Shown piece after piece: positions 7,017 through 15,403 of a DNA stretch of 15,403 nucleotides; within the stretch, counting starts at the first letter, position 1; every line of letters begins with the position of its first letter. Position numbers and translations under genes: made by a program. The notes beneath the pieces are model-generated. The model made no database searches. It worked only from the letters and a program-made list of their open reading frames with translations, and had not been told where the DNA came from. Origin of the DNA: Epulopiscium sp. Nele67-Bin004 (GTDB taxonomy: Bacteria; Bacillota_A; Clostridia; Lachnospirales; Cellulosilyticaceae); NCBI GenBank assembly GCA_002007315.1, contig LNZQ01000022.1:1-15403 (forward strand). The letters are read 5' to 3'.

Positions 7017-9332
7017 TTATTTTACAAACGCATATTTCAAAACATCGTTCATAGTTTGAGCATATTCAATATCTATACCATCTACTATATTTAGTTCTTG
7101 TTGTAGTTCTTCAATATGGCGTTCATTTTCTTTTGGTACTATAATTGTTTGTATGCCTACTCTTTTTGCAGACAAGATTTTTTCTCTAAGCCCCCCAATT
7201 GCTAATACTCGCCCACGTATAGTTACTTCGCCAGTCATTGCAATATTATTATTAACTTTTTGATTTGTATATGCCGAAATTATAGCTGTTGCCATAGTTA
7301 TTCCAGCTGATGGGCCATCTTTTGGGACAGCACCTGCTGGAATGTGTATGTGTATATCCGATTCTTTAAATAATTGTGCCTCTATACCTAGTTGACTTTG
7401 TTGAGATTTGATATAACTTAAAGCTACATTGGCCGATTCTTTCATTACATCACCCGCATTTCCTGTAAGCTGAATTTTGCCATCACCCGCCGTCACATTT
7501 ACTTCAATCGTTAATGTATCTCCTCCAACCGATGTCCAAGCAAGACCTCTAACAACTCCAATTTTAGGGCTATCTTCCTTTTTAAGGTAATTAAACTTAG
7601 GTTGTCCTATATAACTATTTATCTTTTTTATAGTCAAAGTAACATATTCTTTTTCATGTTCAACTATTTCCCTAGCTACTTTTCTACATATACTTGCAAT
7701 TATTCTTTCTAATTCTCTAACCCCTGCTTCTTTAGTGTAATGTTCTACTATATATTTTAGTCCCTTATCACCAATTCTACATTGAGCTTTTGTTAGTCCA
7801 TTTATAACAATTTGTTTTGGTATCAAGTGATTTTTAGCTATGTTTACTTTTTCTGGTTGAGTATAACTACCAACTTCTATTACCTCTAATCTATCAATTA
7901 ATGGTTTTGGTATTTCTGATACTGAGTTAGCCGTAGCAATAAACATTACTCTTTCTAGCGACAAATTTAGTTCTAAATAATGATCTCTAAAAGCTCTATT
8001 TTGGTTATTATCTAATACTTCTAATAATGCCGCACTCGGATCTCCCTTAAACCCTACTCCCATTTTATCAATTTCATCTAATAATATCAAGGGATTGAGA
8101 GATTTTGCTTGTTTTAATCCTTGTATAATTCTCCCTGGCATAGCAGACACATACGTTTTACGGTGTCCTCGAATATCTGCCTCATCTTTTACACCACCCA
8201 ATGCAATATTCACATAATTTCTACCTGTTGCTTGAGCAATAGATTTAGCAATAGATGTTTTCCCTACTCCAGGAGGCCCTACTAGACATATTATAGGCAC
8301 TTCCGTTTTATCGCTAAGTTGTTTTACTGCAAGATATTCAAGTATTCTTTCTTTAACTTTGCTTAATCCATAATGTTCATCTTCTAATATTTTTGCTGAT
8401 TTTCTGATATCTAAATTTTCTAAAGTCATAATTCCCCATGGTACGTCTAAGATGTTTTCTATGTACGCTCTAGTTGTATGGCTCTCTGGCGAACTAATAG
8501 GAATTCTTTTGAGATTGCTTATCTCTTTATTTAATTTTTCTTTTACTTCTTGAGGTAATTCTAGCTTATCCAGTTTATTTTTATAGTCTAAAATATCTGC
8601 ATCAACTGATGAGTTTTCCCCTAACTCACTGTGTATTATCTTTAGTTGTTCCCTTAAATATATTTCCTTTTGAAAATCTCCCAAACTCTTATTTACTTTA
8701 GCATTTATATCCAGTATAAGTTTAAGTATTCTTAATTCGTTAGTTAGATATTCGATACATATTTCCATTCTAGCAAGCAAATTTTGTTCTTGTATAATAT
8801 TTTGTTTGACAGTAGATTTATTAATGCAATTTGCTACTATTAGATCTATAATTTTTTCTCTATCCGTCAATGTATGAATACTTTTTAAAGAATCTGCTGA
8901 TTTTGGTGGTTCTAACTTTATATACTCGGCAAGTAATCCTAATAAAATTCTAAAATTCGCTTCACCTTTATCTATATCACTAATTTGTGTAGTTAATTTA
9001 TCAACTTTACAAATTGTATATCCTTCATCATGTGTATCTATCAATACTAATTTCGCTCTATCAATCCCTTCAAGTACAACTTTTAAACTACCTGAATTTG
9101 AGTTTACCAACCTTTGAATTTTAGCTGTAATTCCAATCTCATAGAAATCTTCTATAAATGAATTTTCTATTTGTTCACCTTTTAGAGTTGCTAAAAATAC
9201 TGGCATTCTAGTTGCTAATGCCTTTCTAAGTGCTAACATAATTGTTTGATCGGATATCTCTAGTTGTATTACAATTCCAGGTAATATTTGTGCTTTTTTT
9301 AGAGGAATTAGGGGTATTATTGTATTTATCAT
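7017..9332 (-). CDS. lonA: ATP-dependent protease LonA
   Basis: This 771-aa protein is a complete LonA: a homohexameric cytosolic AAA+ protease that degrades misfolded and regulatory proteins. Residues 1-200 are the LON substrate-binding domain, beginning IPLIPLKKAQILPG. A coiled-coil linker (about 200-290) contains QKEIYLREQLKIIHSELGE. The AAA+ module has Walker A GPPGVGKT (352-359), the GGVKDEADIRGHRKTYVSAMPG segment split over about 379-400, and Walker B LILLDEID (415-422). The C-terminal protease domain has the Ser-Lys dyad at S675 (KDGPSAG) and K718 (REKIL), 43 residues apart as in E. coli Lon. The start at 9332 follows AAGGAGAAA. It has its own promoter candidate in the 84-nt gap after lonB and heads a unit with engB and the 254-aa gene. 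Confidence 0.98.
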   Translation of the reverse strand: MINTIIPLIPLKKAQILPGIVIQLEISDQTIMLALRKALATRMPVFLATLKGEQIENSFIEDFYEIGITAKIQRLVNSNSGSLKVVLEGIDRAKLVLIDTHDEGYTICKVDKLTTQISDIDKGEANFRILLGLLAEYIKLEPPKSADSLKSIHTLTDREKIIDLIVANCINKSTVKQNIIQEQNLLARMEICIEYLTNELRILKLILDINAKVNKSLGDFQKEIYLREQLKIIHSELGENSSVDADILDYKNKLDKLELPQEVKEKLNKEISNLKRIPISSPESHTTRAYIENILDVPWGIMTLENLDIRKSAKILEDEHYGLSKVKERILEYLAVKQLSDKTEVPIICLVGPPGVGKTSIAKSIAQATGRNYVNIALGGVKDEADIRGHRKTYVSAMPGRIIQGLKQAKSLNPLILLDEIDKMGVGFKGDPSAALLEVLDNNQNRAFRDHYLELNLSLERVMFIATANSVSEIPKPLIDRLEVIEVGSYTQPEKVNIAKNHLIPKQIVINGLTKAQCRIGDKGLKYIVEHYTKEAGVRELERIIASICRKVAREIVEHEKEYVTLTIKKINSYIGQPKFNYLKKEDSPKIGVVRGLAWTSVGGDTLTIEVNVTAGDGKIQLTGNAGDVMKESANVALSYIKSQQSQLGIEAQLFKESDIHIHIPAGAVPKDGPSAGITMATAIISAYTNQKVNNNIAMTGEVTIRGRVLAIGGLREKILSAKRVGIQTIIVPKENERHIEELQQELNIVDGIDIEYAQTMNDVLKYAFVK

Positions 9333-9367
9333 CTCTGTATTTCTCCTTCTATATAATATATACCCCT

Positions 9368-9396
9368 ATTATAACAAATTTTCAAACACTTTTTAA
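9368..9396 (-). promoter_or_regulatory. Probable sigma-A promoter of lonA
   Basis: On the minus strand TTAAAA (9391-9396) precedes a perfect TATAAT (9368-9373) by 17 nt. Transcription would begin near 9361, 28 nt before the ATG. No CIRCE or CtsR operator is visible nearby. Confidence 0.6.
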
Positions 9397-9416
9397 TAAA
9401 AAATCAAAAAAAACTA

Positions 9417-11105
9417 TTAAGCATGCAATATTTGTGTTGCTTTCTTAATTATCGGTGCATCCCAAATAGCCTCCACTATATCCTCAACTTTACTAATAGG
9501 TATAACTTCTATGTCATAATCTAAATATGTCTGTTGCATGTTTTCACTTGGAATATATACTTTTTTTACACCTGCTTCTTTTGCCGCTATAATTTTTTCA
9601 GTTACACCACCCACAGGAAACACTTCGCCATGTATAGTAATTTCACCTGTTATTGCTATTTCAGAACTTATAGGCTCATTAAATAGTGCTGAATATATAC
9701 AACAAAACATTGCTACACCTGCCGACGGTCCATCAACTGGTGTCCCACCTGGAAAATTGACATGCACATAATAATCATCAAGAGATATATTATACATTAA
9801 TCTTAACAATGATATAATGTTATCTACCGAAGTTTGTGCCATACTTTTTCGGCGGCTCTTGCCCGATCTACTGTTTAGTTCTTCTTCTTCTATTAGACCC
9901 GTTACTTTAAATTGGCTTGTTTGTTTTGATGCTTTTTTTACTACACATTGAATATCAAGCACTTCTCCTTGATTACCATATCCAGATACAGCAAGTCCAT
10001 TTACTTTTCCAATATGTTTTTTATTATCTACCACTTTTTGTTTAATTGATGTATATCCACCTGATTTTACTACCCACTCAATATCTTTATCTGTAATCTC
10101 TACTTTGTTATCTAAATGCAATTTATTTATAGCCATTTCGGTTATAGTCATGGCATCTCGCCCATTTTTAGAATATTTAGAAATCATATCTATAATATTA
10201 TCATTTGCAACAATCAGCTCTTTTGTTACTGCCCTGTCTACTATTTGGCGTATGTGAGCTTTAGTTAAATCTTTAAACGATATTTCAACACATCTAGATC
10301 TTAACGCTGGTGGGATATCATCTCTACTTCTAGTCGTTGCGCCTATCAATCTAAAATCAGCTGGTAAACCATTTTGAAATATATCATGTATATGTTTTGG
10401 TATATGTGATGAATTTTTTGAATAATATCCACTTTCAAAATAAACTTTTCTGTCTTCTAATACTTTTAAAAGTTTATTCATTTGCACTGATTTAAGCTCG
10501 CCTATTTCATCAATAAACAAAACACCCCCATGTGCTTTTGAAACTGCCCCAAATTTAGGCTGTGGTATACCTGCATTTCCGTACACCCCTGCCCCTTGAT
10601 ATATAGGATCATGTACCGAACCTATCAGTGGATCTGCCACATTTCTATCATCTGATTTTAATGTAGTTGCATCTATTTCTATGAACGGTGCATCTTTATA
10701 AAAACTTGAATTTTTTTGAGCTTTTGCCATCTCAAGTGCAACTCTAGCTGCAGCCGTTTTTCCTACCCCTGGGCTACCATATATAATTATATGTTGTGGA
10801 TTTTTTGCACAAAGAGCTATCTTTAATGCTAATAATCCGTCTTCTTGACCTATAATGTCTTCCTCAGATTTTGGTCGCATTTTTTCTGCTAGTGGTTGTG
10901 CCAAACTTATTTTTCGCATCTTTTGTATCTGTTCATATTTTTCATCTTCACCATCATGTGTATCTATTTTTATTACTCGATTACTTTTTTGACTCATAAA
11001 AACAAATAGTCCAATCATAATAATTAAAAATACCTGTACCCATATCATATTAGACACTACATCTAAATTATTGGTAATCGTTGAAATTTCCATTGCTGTC
11101 TCCAT
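9417..11105 (-). CDS. lonB: Membrane-anchored ATP-dependent protease LonB
   Basis: The 562-aa product is LonB, the Lon paralogue of endospore-forming Firmicutes, which lacks the LonA N-terminal domain. One transmembrane helix lies near residues 21-37 (VQVFLIIMIGLFVFM), so the protease is probably tethered to the membrane. The AAA+ domain has Walker A GSPGVGKT (110-117) and Walker B VLFIDEIGE (195-203), with arginine-rich sensor elements around ATTRSRDDIPPALRSR (256-271). The protease domain carries the Ser-Lys dyad S461 (VDGPSAG) and K504 (TEKII), again 43 residues apart. In B. subtilis lonB is under sigma-F control in the forespore; here a sigma-F-like promoter candidate lies just upstream. 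The start at 11105 follows AGGAGGGG. An internal ATG at residue 5 is a less well spaced alternative. Confidence 0.96.
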   Translation of the reverse strand: METAMEISTITNNLDVVSNMIWVQVFLIIMIGLFVFMSQKSNRVIKIDTHDGEDEKYEQIQKMRKISLAQPLAEKMRPKSEEDIIGQEDGLLALKIALCAKNPQHIIIYGSPGVGKTAAARVALEMAKAQKNSSFYKDAPFIEIDATTLKSDDRNVADPLIGSVHDPIYQGAGVYGNAGIPQPKFGAVSKAHGGVLFIDEIGELKSVQMNKLLKVLEDRKVYFESGYYSKNSSHIPKHIHDIFQNGLPADFRLIGATTRSRDDIPPALRSRCVEISFKDLTKAHIRQIVDRAVTKELIVANDNIIDMISKYSKNGRDAMTITEMAINKLHLDNKVEITDKDIEWVVKSGGYTSIKQKVVDNKKHIGKVNGLAVSGYGNQGEVLDIQCVVKKASKQTSQFKVTGLIEEEELNSRSGKSRRKSMAQTSVDNIISLLRLMYNISLDDYYVHVNFPGGTPVDGPSAGVAMFCCIYSALFNEPISSEIAITGEITIHGEVFPVGGVTEKIIAAKEAGVKKVYIPSENMQQTYLDYDIEVIPISKVEDIVEAIWDAPIIKKATQILHA

Positions 11106-11110
11106 TAAAA

Positions 11111-11118
11111 CCCCTCCT
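11111..11118 (-). promoter_or_regulatory. Ribosome binding site of lonB
   Basis: AGGAGGGG lies 5 nt before the ATG at 11105 and supports this start over the in-frame ATG four codons later. Confidence 0.8.
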
Positions 11119-11132
11119 AATCTATTCTGTTA

Positions 11133-11162
11133 GATTATTGACTAGATTTTCCAACTTTATAC
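11133..11162 (-). promoter_or_regulatory. Candidate sigma-F-type promoter of lonB
   Basis: On the minus strand GTATA (11158-11162) is followed after 15 nt by GTCAATAATC (11133-11142). This fits the forespore consensus GYWTA-N15-GGnrAnAnTR at most informative positions, with mismatches at the second G and the final purine. No convincing sigma-A promoter is seen in the same gap. The expected transcript would have a leader of about 20 nt carrying the SD. Confidence 0.45.
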
Positions 11163-11165
11163 CAA

Positions 11166-11195
11166 CCTTTTATATTTTTCCTTTTATATTTTTCC
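11166..11195. repeat. 14-bp tandem duplication upstream of lonB
   Basis: CCTTTTATATTTTT occurs twice head to tail (11166-11179 and 11180-11193) and is followed by CC, the start of a third copy. It lies between the clpX terminator and the lonB promoter candidate. Confidence 0.85.
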
Positions 11196-11196
11196 A

Positions 11197-11237
11197 CAAA
11201 AAAATATCGCAAACTAATTTATAATTTGCGATATTTT
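11197..11237 (-). terminator. Intrinsic terminator of clpX
   Basis: A 13-bp stem (11201-11213 with 11225-11237; core ATATCGCAAA/TTTGCGATAT) with an 11-nt loop begins 3 nt after the clpX stop. On the minus strand it runs into a T tract ending near 11198. It separates clpX from lonB transcriptionally. Confidence 0.9.
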
Positions 11238-11239
11238 CT

Positions 11240-12520
11240 CTATGCTGATTCTGGATTATTTTTTCTTTTAGAAAGCTTTTGATTTTGGTTATAAACCATT
11301 TCTGCTTCTCCACCATCAAGAGTTTCACCTGATATAATCACCTTGTCTAGCTTATCAGAAACTGATGGCATTTCATACATAATATCAACCATAACACTCT
11401 CTAATATAGCACGTAGACCTCTAGCACCCGTTTGGCGTTCGATAGCTAATTTAGCAACTTTGCTTAATGCCTCATCAGTAAATTCTAAACCTACTCCATC
11501 CATTTCAAACAATTTTGCATATTGTTTAGCAATAGCATTTTTTGGTTTAGTTAATATTTGTACCAAAGCTTCTTCATCTAAATTTTCAAGAGATACTGTT
11601 ACTGGAACACGTCCTACAAACTCTGGAATTAACCCAAATTTTAATAAATCTTGAGGTTCTAAATCTTTAAGCAAAGTTCCGATACTTTTTTCTTTTTTAC
11701 TGATAACATTAGCACCAAATCCCATACTTTTGTTTCCAGTACGTTTTTCGATAATTTTATCAATTCCATCAAATGCACCACCACAAATAAATAAAATGTT
11801 AGTTGTATCTATTTGCAAAAATTCTTGATGCGGATGTTTTCTTCCACCTTGTGGCGGAACTGATGCAACTGTTCCTTCTAATATCTTTAAAAGTGCTTGT
11901 TGCACCCCTTCACCACTAACATCTCTTGTGATTGATGGATTTTCAGATTTTCTTGTAATTTTGTCTATCTCATCAATATAGATAATTCCAACCTGTGCTT
12001 TTTCTATATCATAATTAGAGGCTTGAACTAATTTTAGTAATATATTTTCAACATCCTCACCAACATAACCTGCTTCTGTAAGTGTTGTTGCATCTGCTAT
12101 TGCAAAAGGCACATTTAACATTTTCGCCAATGTTTGTGCAAGCAAAGTTTTTCCTGAACCTGTAGGCCCAATCAACAAGATATTACTTTTTTGTATATCC
12201 ACATCGCCTTCTTTAATACCACCAACTTTAATACGTTTATAATGATTATAAACTGCAACTGCTAACGCTCTCTTTGCATCTTGTTGACCAATAACATAAT
12301 CATCTAAATGAACTTTAATTTGTTTTGGTGTTGGAATGTTTTCAATGTCATCTAATCCATCAATATCACCGAAACCTTCTTCCATAATTTCAACACATAA
12401 ATTTATACAATCATCACAAATATATACGTTTGGACCTGCAATTAACCTTCTTACTTGATCTTGACTTTTCCCACAAAAAGAACAGCTTAGGTCGTGATTA
12501 TTATCAAACTTACTAGCCAT
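11240..12520 (-). CDS. clpX: ClpX, ATP-dependent unfoldase subunit of ClpXP
   Basis: The 426-aa product is a full-length ClpX, the hexameric AAA+ unfoldase that recognises tagged substrates and feeds them to ClpP. The N-terminal treble-clef zinc-binding domain uses C13, C16, C35 and C38. The AAA+ domain has Walker A GPTGSGKT (118-125), pore-1 loop GYVGEDV (151-157), Walker [10 protein letters not shown] (179-187) and the RKH loop (227-229). The ClpP-docking tripeptide, IGF in many homologues, reads MGF here (266-268), a conservative change. The arginine-finger and sensor region [13 protein letters not shown] is near residues 365-377. The start at 12520 follows GAGGTG. clpP ends 32 nt upstream, so the two genes would normally be co-transcribed; the promoter must lie upstream of clpP and is missing here. 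Confidence 0.98.
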   Translation of the reverse strand: MASKFDNNHDLSCSFCGKSQDQVRRLIAGPNVYICDDCINLCVEIMEEGFGDIDGLDDIENIPTPKQIKVHLDDYVIGQQDAKRALAVAVYNHYKRIKVGGIKEGDVDIQKSNILLIGPTGSGKTLLAQTLAKMLNVPFAIADATTLTEAGYVGEDVENILLKLVQASNYDIEKAQVGIIYIDEIDKITRKSENPSITRDVSGEGVQQALLKILEGTVASVPPQGGRKHPHQEFLQIDTTNILFICGGAFDGIDKIIEKRTGNKSMGFGANVISKKEKSIGTLLKDLEPQDLLKFGLIPEFVGRVPVTVSLENLDEEALVQILTKPKNAIAKQYAKLFEMDGVGLEFTDEALSKVAKLAIERQTGARGLRAILESVMVDIMYEMPSVSDKLDKVIISGETLDGGEAEMVYNQNQKLSKRKNNPESA

Positions 12521-12552
12521 ACGTTGTCACCTCTTTCTATAGTTAATTTTGA

Positions 12553-12814
<262 letters not shown>

Positions 12815-13438
12815 GATTGATCACAAAAAGACATGTTTTGTCCACTATGCAAGGTCGAGAAAAAATTGTCTCAATAGTTTTTCCAAGTTTTATTAGAAAA
12901 ATGCTTTACAAAGCAAGTTTGACAAGCAGCAGCGCTTCTGTATACATTGCAATAAAAACGAAAACAAAATCTCTCTGCTAGGACCGATTTGGACAGAACA
13001 AGAGTCCAAAATGTTTCAGTTATAAATACATACATACAGTACGTACAAACATACATGGATACAGAATTCACTTTACAGCATGACAACAAATTATGTACAT
13101 TTGCTTAAATATTATTCATCTATCTGCTAATTACAGTGTAGCACTTGTGAAATACTGTGAATAACCAGCATGTGAAGATCTTATTACTGAGATAAGGGAC
13201 TCGTTTCAGAAGGCAGAGCAAAAAAAGGCACTGGATCTTAACCCAGAAGAGAGAGGAACCTTTCACTTCCTCACTCTACGTAATCGTAAAAATACTATCA
13301 AATCGCTTTGTGTCCTTTTTGTCACTTCCCATGTCTACAGACCTTAAGATTAACCCACAGAGAAAACTGTTTCATTGATTGTTATACAGCTGATAAAATT
13401 TAAGATCATAATCTTTCCTTTTTCTGGTCTACTCACTC

Positions 13439-13462
13439 TGTGTGTGTGTGTGTGTGTGTGTG
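13439..13462. repeat. (TG)12 microsatellite
   Basis: Twelve perfect TG units lie just upstream of a pyrimidine-rich stretch and an AG acceptor, within the probable intron before the exon at 13482. Confidence 0.97.
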
Positions 13463-13481
13463 CATATTTTCCTACCTCCAG

Positions 13482-13599
13482 GTCATCCAGAGAGCGGGCC
13501 AGGCTGAGACGTTTGGAGCGTCCGAAGGAGCGTCTGGCTGAGGAGCGCTGGGGGAGAGGAGGAAAGCCCACAGTCAGACCACGAAACCGACCCCCCTGA
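13482..13599 (+). CDS. Probable terminal coding exon of a vertebrate gene
   Basis: A polypyrimidine-rich segment ending CCTACCTCCAG (13471-13481) resembles a 3' splice site. The sequence after it stays open to TGA at 13597-13599 and encodes a basic peptide: SSRERARLRRLERPKE, then RLAEERWGRGG and KPTVRPRNRPP. The reading frame enters with one base (G) completing a codon split by the intron. The local rise in GC and the sensible basic, helix-forming sequence make coding likely. The RLxxLxxPKxRL spacing is faintly reminiscent of THEG/sperm microtubule-associated repeats, but this is speculative and I give no name. Upstream exons are not identified. The frame upstream of the acceptor only translates the TG repeat as Cys-Val. 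Confidence 0.45.
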
Positions 13600-13728
13600 T
13601 GAAGGAAAACAGAAGCGCTCAGCGCACAGGCTTGGTGTGATACAGTATCCACAGGTGGGATTGGCAGTACGTTGTAATGGAAACATCCCAGGTGTGATTA
13701 ACAGCAAATTCATTTCACTTTCCAATGG

Positions 13729-13734
13729 AATAAA
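13729..13734 (+). promoter_or_regulatory. Possible polyadenylation signal (AATAAA)
   Basis: AATAAA lies 130 bases after the TGA of the probable terminal exon, with a GT/T-rich region farther downstream. A second AATAAA is at 13901-13906. Confidence 0.35.
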
Positions 13735-14879
13735 TGACATAAAACTGACGGATGCAGGGGCTTCTTCAGCGGTTTCAATGCCTATTGTGGAACTACGGTT
13801 TATTAGGTCTCGGTCTGTCTTATGTCATCCATCTTTTCACGTGTTCTGTCACCCTTAATGGGCAAACAATGCCTTATACGATACAAACAGTAAGTGCAAC
13901 AATAAAGCAAACCAAACATCTAATCTAACATATCTATATTTAACTAATTTTGTGTTTCACAATGTTGTCTTGCATTAATGGGATCTAATGTTAACGTATC
14001 CAAACGACTTTACTACCCCAATCCTAAATAAAAAGTTTATATGCCGTGAAATCGTAAATAAAAACTGGGTGTAATCATCTGAAAACAAACTGCTTATACT
14101 TACAACTGTTTTATCAAGTATTTTAGAGCTCATGTTGTACAAACATTAATTAAGTATGTTTAAGATTAAACTACCAAATATTTCAAGGTATCTTAGAGTC
14201 TCAAGACTTCTTCTATACACTGTGCAGCAAATAATGTTAGAAACGGCTTGTTAGATTGAAACTGTTGCTGTTTGCTCTTGTAGTTGCTGCGTGTGGTCAT
14301 GAGTTATAGTCAGAGCACACTACGTGCAGGCAGTGAAACCCTTTGAGTGGATAACTGTTGTGATATTTTTGTTTCAGGTATTGAAAATTACAATTCAACA
14401 CTGTCAGAGAAAATTGACAATTGGTCTTCAAATCAATTTAATTGATTAGAATTGTTATTAAAATATGGCCTGTTTAACAAGCAATAATAGACTTCATCAT
14501 TTTGCGTAAACTTTGATAACCTGCTAAACTTCTACCACACGTATGAGTGTCTCAAGTATCGTAGGCTACTTGTACTGCCTGATTTTAAATAAAACATATG
14601 GTAATCATTTCAAACAACAGGCCTAAGTTTACATCAAAGAACAGAACTCACGGTCAAACTGACAGGCTGTTGGACAGTCAGCACAACTGGAAATGAAGTT
14701 AAATTCAAAACAAAATCAGGACATGACTTTACGTCTGATATTTCTTTACCTGCCTTATGTGCGTCGATTGACCCTGAACAATATCGCCTTCCGTTTAACA
14801 AGTTTAAATGCAACAAATACACTCAAGTGGAGCTTGTCACATTTCCACACTCCTCTCTGTTTGGTTACGTTCGAAACAA

Positions 14880-15045
14880 CATCCAGAGCAGGCGGAGCCT
14901 CCCAGCCTCACAGCGCCGCCCCGCCGGGATGTTCTGAAACACGTAACAAGCGCTTCTCTGTGTCCGTTGCCTGACGCCGGATATAACCAATAACATTCAC
15001 CGCCCTTCACTGAGAGCTGGCCAATCACAACGCGAGATCCGCCAT
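14880..15045. promoter_or_regulatory. CpG-rich patch with two CCAAT boxes, possible eukaryotic promoter
   Basis: Within AT-rich surroundings this patch has many CpGs (for example CGCCGCCCCGCCGGG near 14914-14928) and two CCAAT motifs on the plus strand (14987-14991 and 15021-15025, the second as GCCAATCA). They are 34 bp apart, close to the NF-Y arrangement of housekeeping promoters. Direction and gene are not determined. Confidence 0.35.
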
Positions 15046-15324
15046 GTACAAAAATAAATTCATTTATTTATAGTTAAGTGTTGATAGACTTGCAGCACAT
15101 GATATGGTCTGTTGGATTTTTTTTTTACAAAGAATAAATCTGTTCATATTCTGTATCTTTCGTACAGTCAACAAATCCTACAAATAGATTAAGACAAACA
15201 ATTAATTTATAATAATAACATGAATTCTCTGTGCAGCAAAAGACTGATATAGCCTAAATTATTCCACTGTGCAGTAAACCACCATTGTTTTTGTCAGTGA
15301 CAAAACATTTTCCTTCATTGCAGT

Positions 15325-15347
15325 GACTGCAGGTCCATCCTGCAGTC
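15325..15347. repeat. Short perfect inverted repeat
   Basis: GACTGCAGG (15325-15333) and CCTGCAGTC (15339-15347) flank a 5-nt spacer. It lies in the vertebrate-like part and has no assigned function. Confidence 0.8.
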
Positions 15348-15403
15348 CACTATTGTTACAAGTAACTCGACTCTGCAGCTAAAAAAAGTCCCCAACACAT
15401 ACA

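Larger units (their letters stand above)
12815..15403. other. Vertebrate-like (probably teleost host) DNA, not bacterial
   Basis: For 2.6 kb there is no bacterial gene, SD-linked start, promoter-terminator pair or family match on either strand. Composition is uneven, with AT-rich stretches next to GC-rich islands. The stretch contains a (TG)12 microsatellite, a degenerate ATAC-type repeat (about 13025-13056), a likely spliced terminal exon, AATAAA hexamers, and a CpG-rich patch with CCAAT boxes. These are features of a vertebrate genome; long TA and TG microsatellites are especially common in fish. Assignment to fish is inference from this style and from the company of gut-type Clostridia. 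I see no other interpretable feature in 12815-13430, 13910-14870 or 15050-15320. Confidence 0.8.

Noticed and set aside
9242..9771. Plus-strand open frames opposite lonA and lonB
   Set aside because: They are shadows of the conserved protease genes with no ribosome binding site.
13350..13740. Minus-strand frames across the TG repeat and exon region
   Set aside because: One contains a Thr-His run from the microsatellite; neither has a splice or start context as good as the plus-strand exon.
14634..15028. Several overlapping short frames in the CpG-rich patch
   Set aside because: Open frames of 60-90 codons on both strands are expected in GC-rich DNA and none shows protein-like conservation or a clear splice/start context.

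Overview
The window appears to be a chimera of two kinds of DNA. Bases 1 to about 12786 are AT-rich, densely packed bacterial DNA with sigma-A-type promoters, strong Shine-Dalgarno sites, intrinsic terminators, two tRNAs and a clpP-clpX-lonB-lonA-engB cluster. That gene order is known from Bacillus subtilis and other Firmicutes. A Zn-finger ClpX, a membrane-anchored LonB (a protease of the sporulation lineage), a DUF4364 protein, tRNAs without encoded CCA ends and very low GC point to the class Clostridia. Bases 12815 to 15403 contain no bacterial gene and look like vertebrate, probably teleost, DNA: sparse coding, microsatellites, a likely last exon behind a polypyrimidine-AG acceptor, AATAAA signals, and a CpG-rich patch with CCAAT boxes. 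The two parts meet at a (TA)14 tract that cuts clpP mid-gene. A fish-gut clostridium (Epulopiscium or Cellulosilyticum relatives come to mind) whose assembly picked up host DNA would explain both halves; this is inference.

Layout of the bacterial part. 1-2197 (-): 5' part of a large secreted surface protein with a signal peptide, LRR_5-like repeats and bacterial Ig-like domains, running off the left edge, with a promoter about 220 nt upstream of its start. 2575-3009 (+): a 144-aa protein of unknown function with its own terminator. 3125-4039 (+): a TIGR01212 radical SAM protein. 4094-4645 (+): a DUF4364 protein with two tandem ribosome-binding-site/start modules and a strong terminator. 4665-5234 (-): a nitroreductase-family flavoprotein. 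5367-5518 (-): tRNA-Gly(GCC) then tRNA-Pro(TGG) under one promoter, ending at a symmetric terminator. 5652-12786 (-), in transcription order: truncated clpP, clpX (with terminator), lonB, lonA, engB and an acidic hypothetical protein.

The minus-strand cluster is a protein quality-control locus. ClpX unfolds substrates for ClpP; LonB and LonA are self-contained AAA+ Ser-Lys proteases; EngB is a GTPase for large ribosomal subunit assembly. Regulatory sequence suggests the cluster is split into units: clpX ends at its own terminator, lonB follows a sigma-F-like promoter candidate, and lonA has its own sigma-A-like promoter with engB and the hypothetical gene downstream.

I found no CRISPR array, insertion sequence, toxin-antitoxin pair, phage or recognisable new defence system. 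The most important observation is the chimeric junction. Smaller leads are the duplicated DUF4364 start region, the lonB promoter candidate and the long leader of the surface-protein gene.
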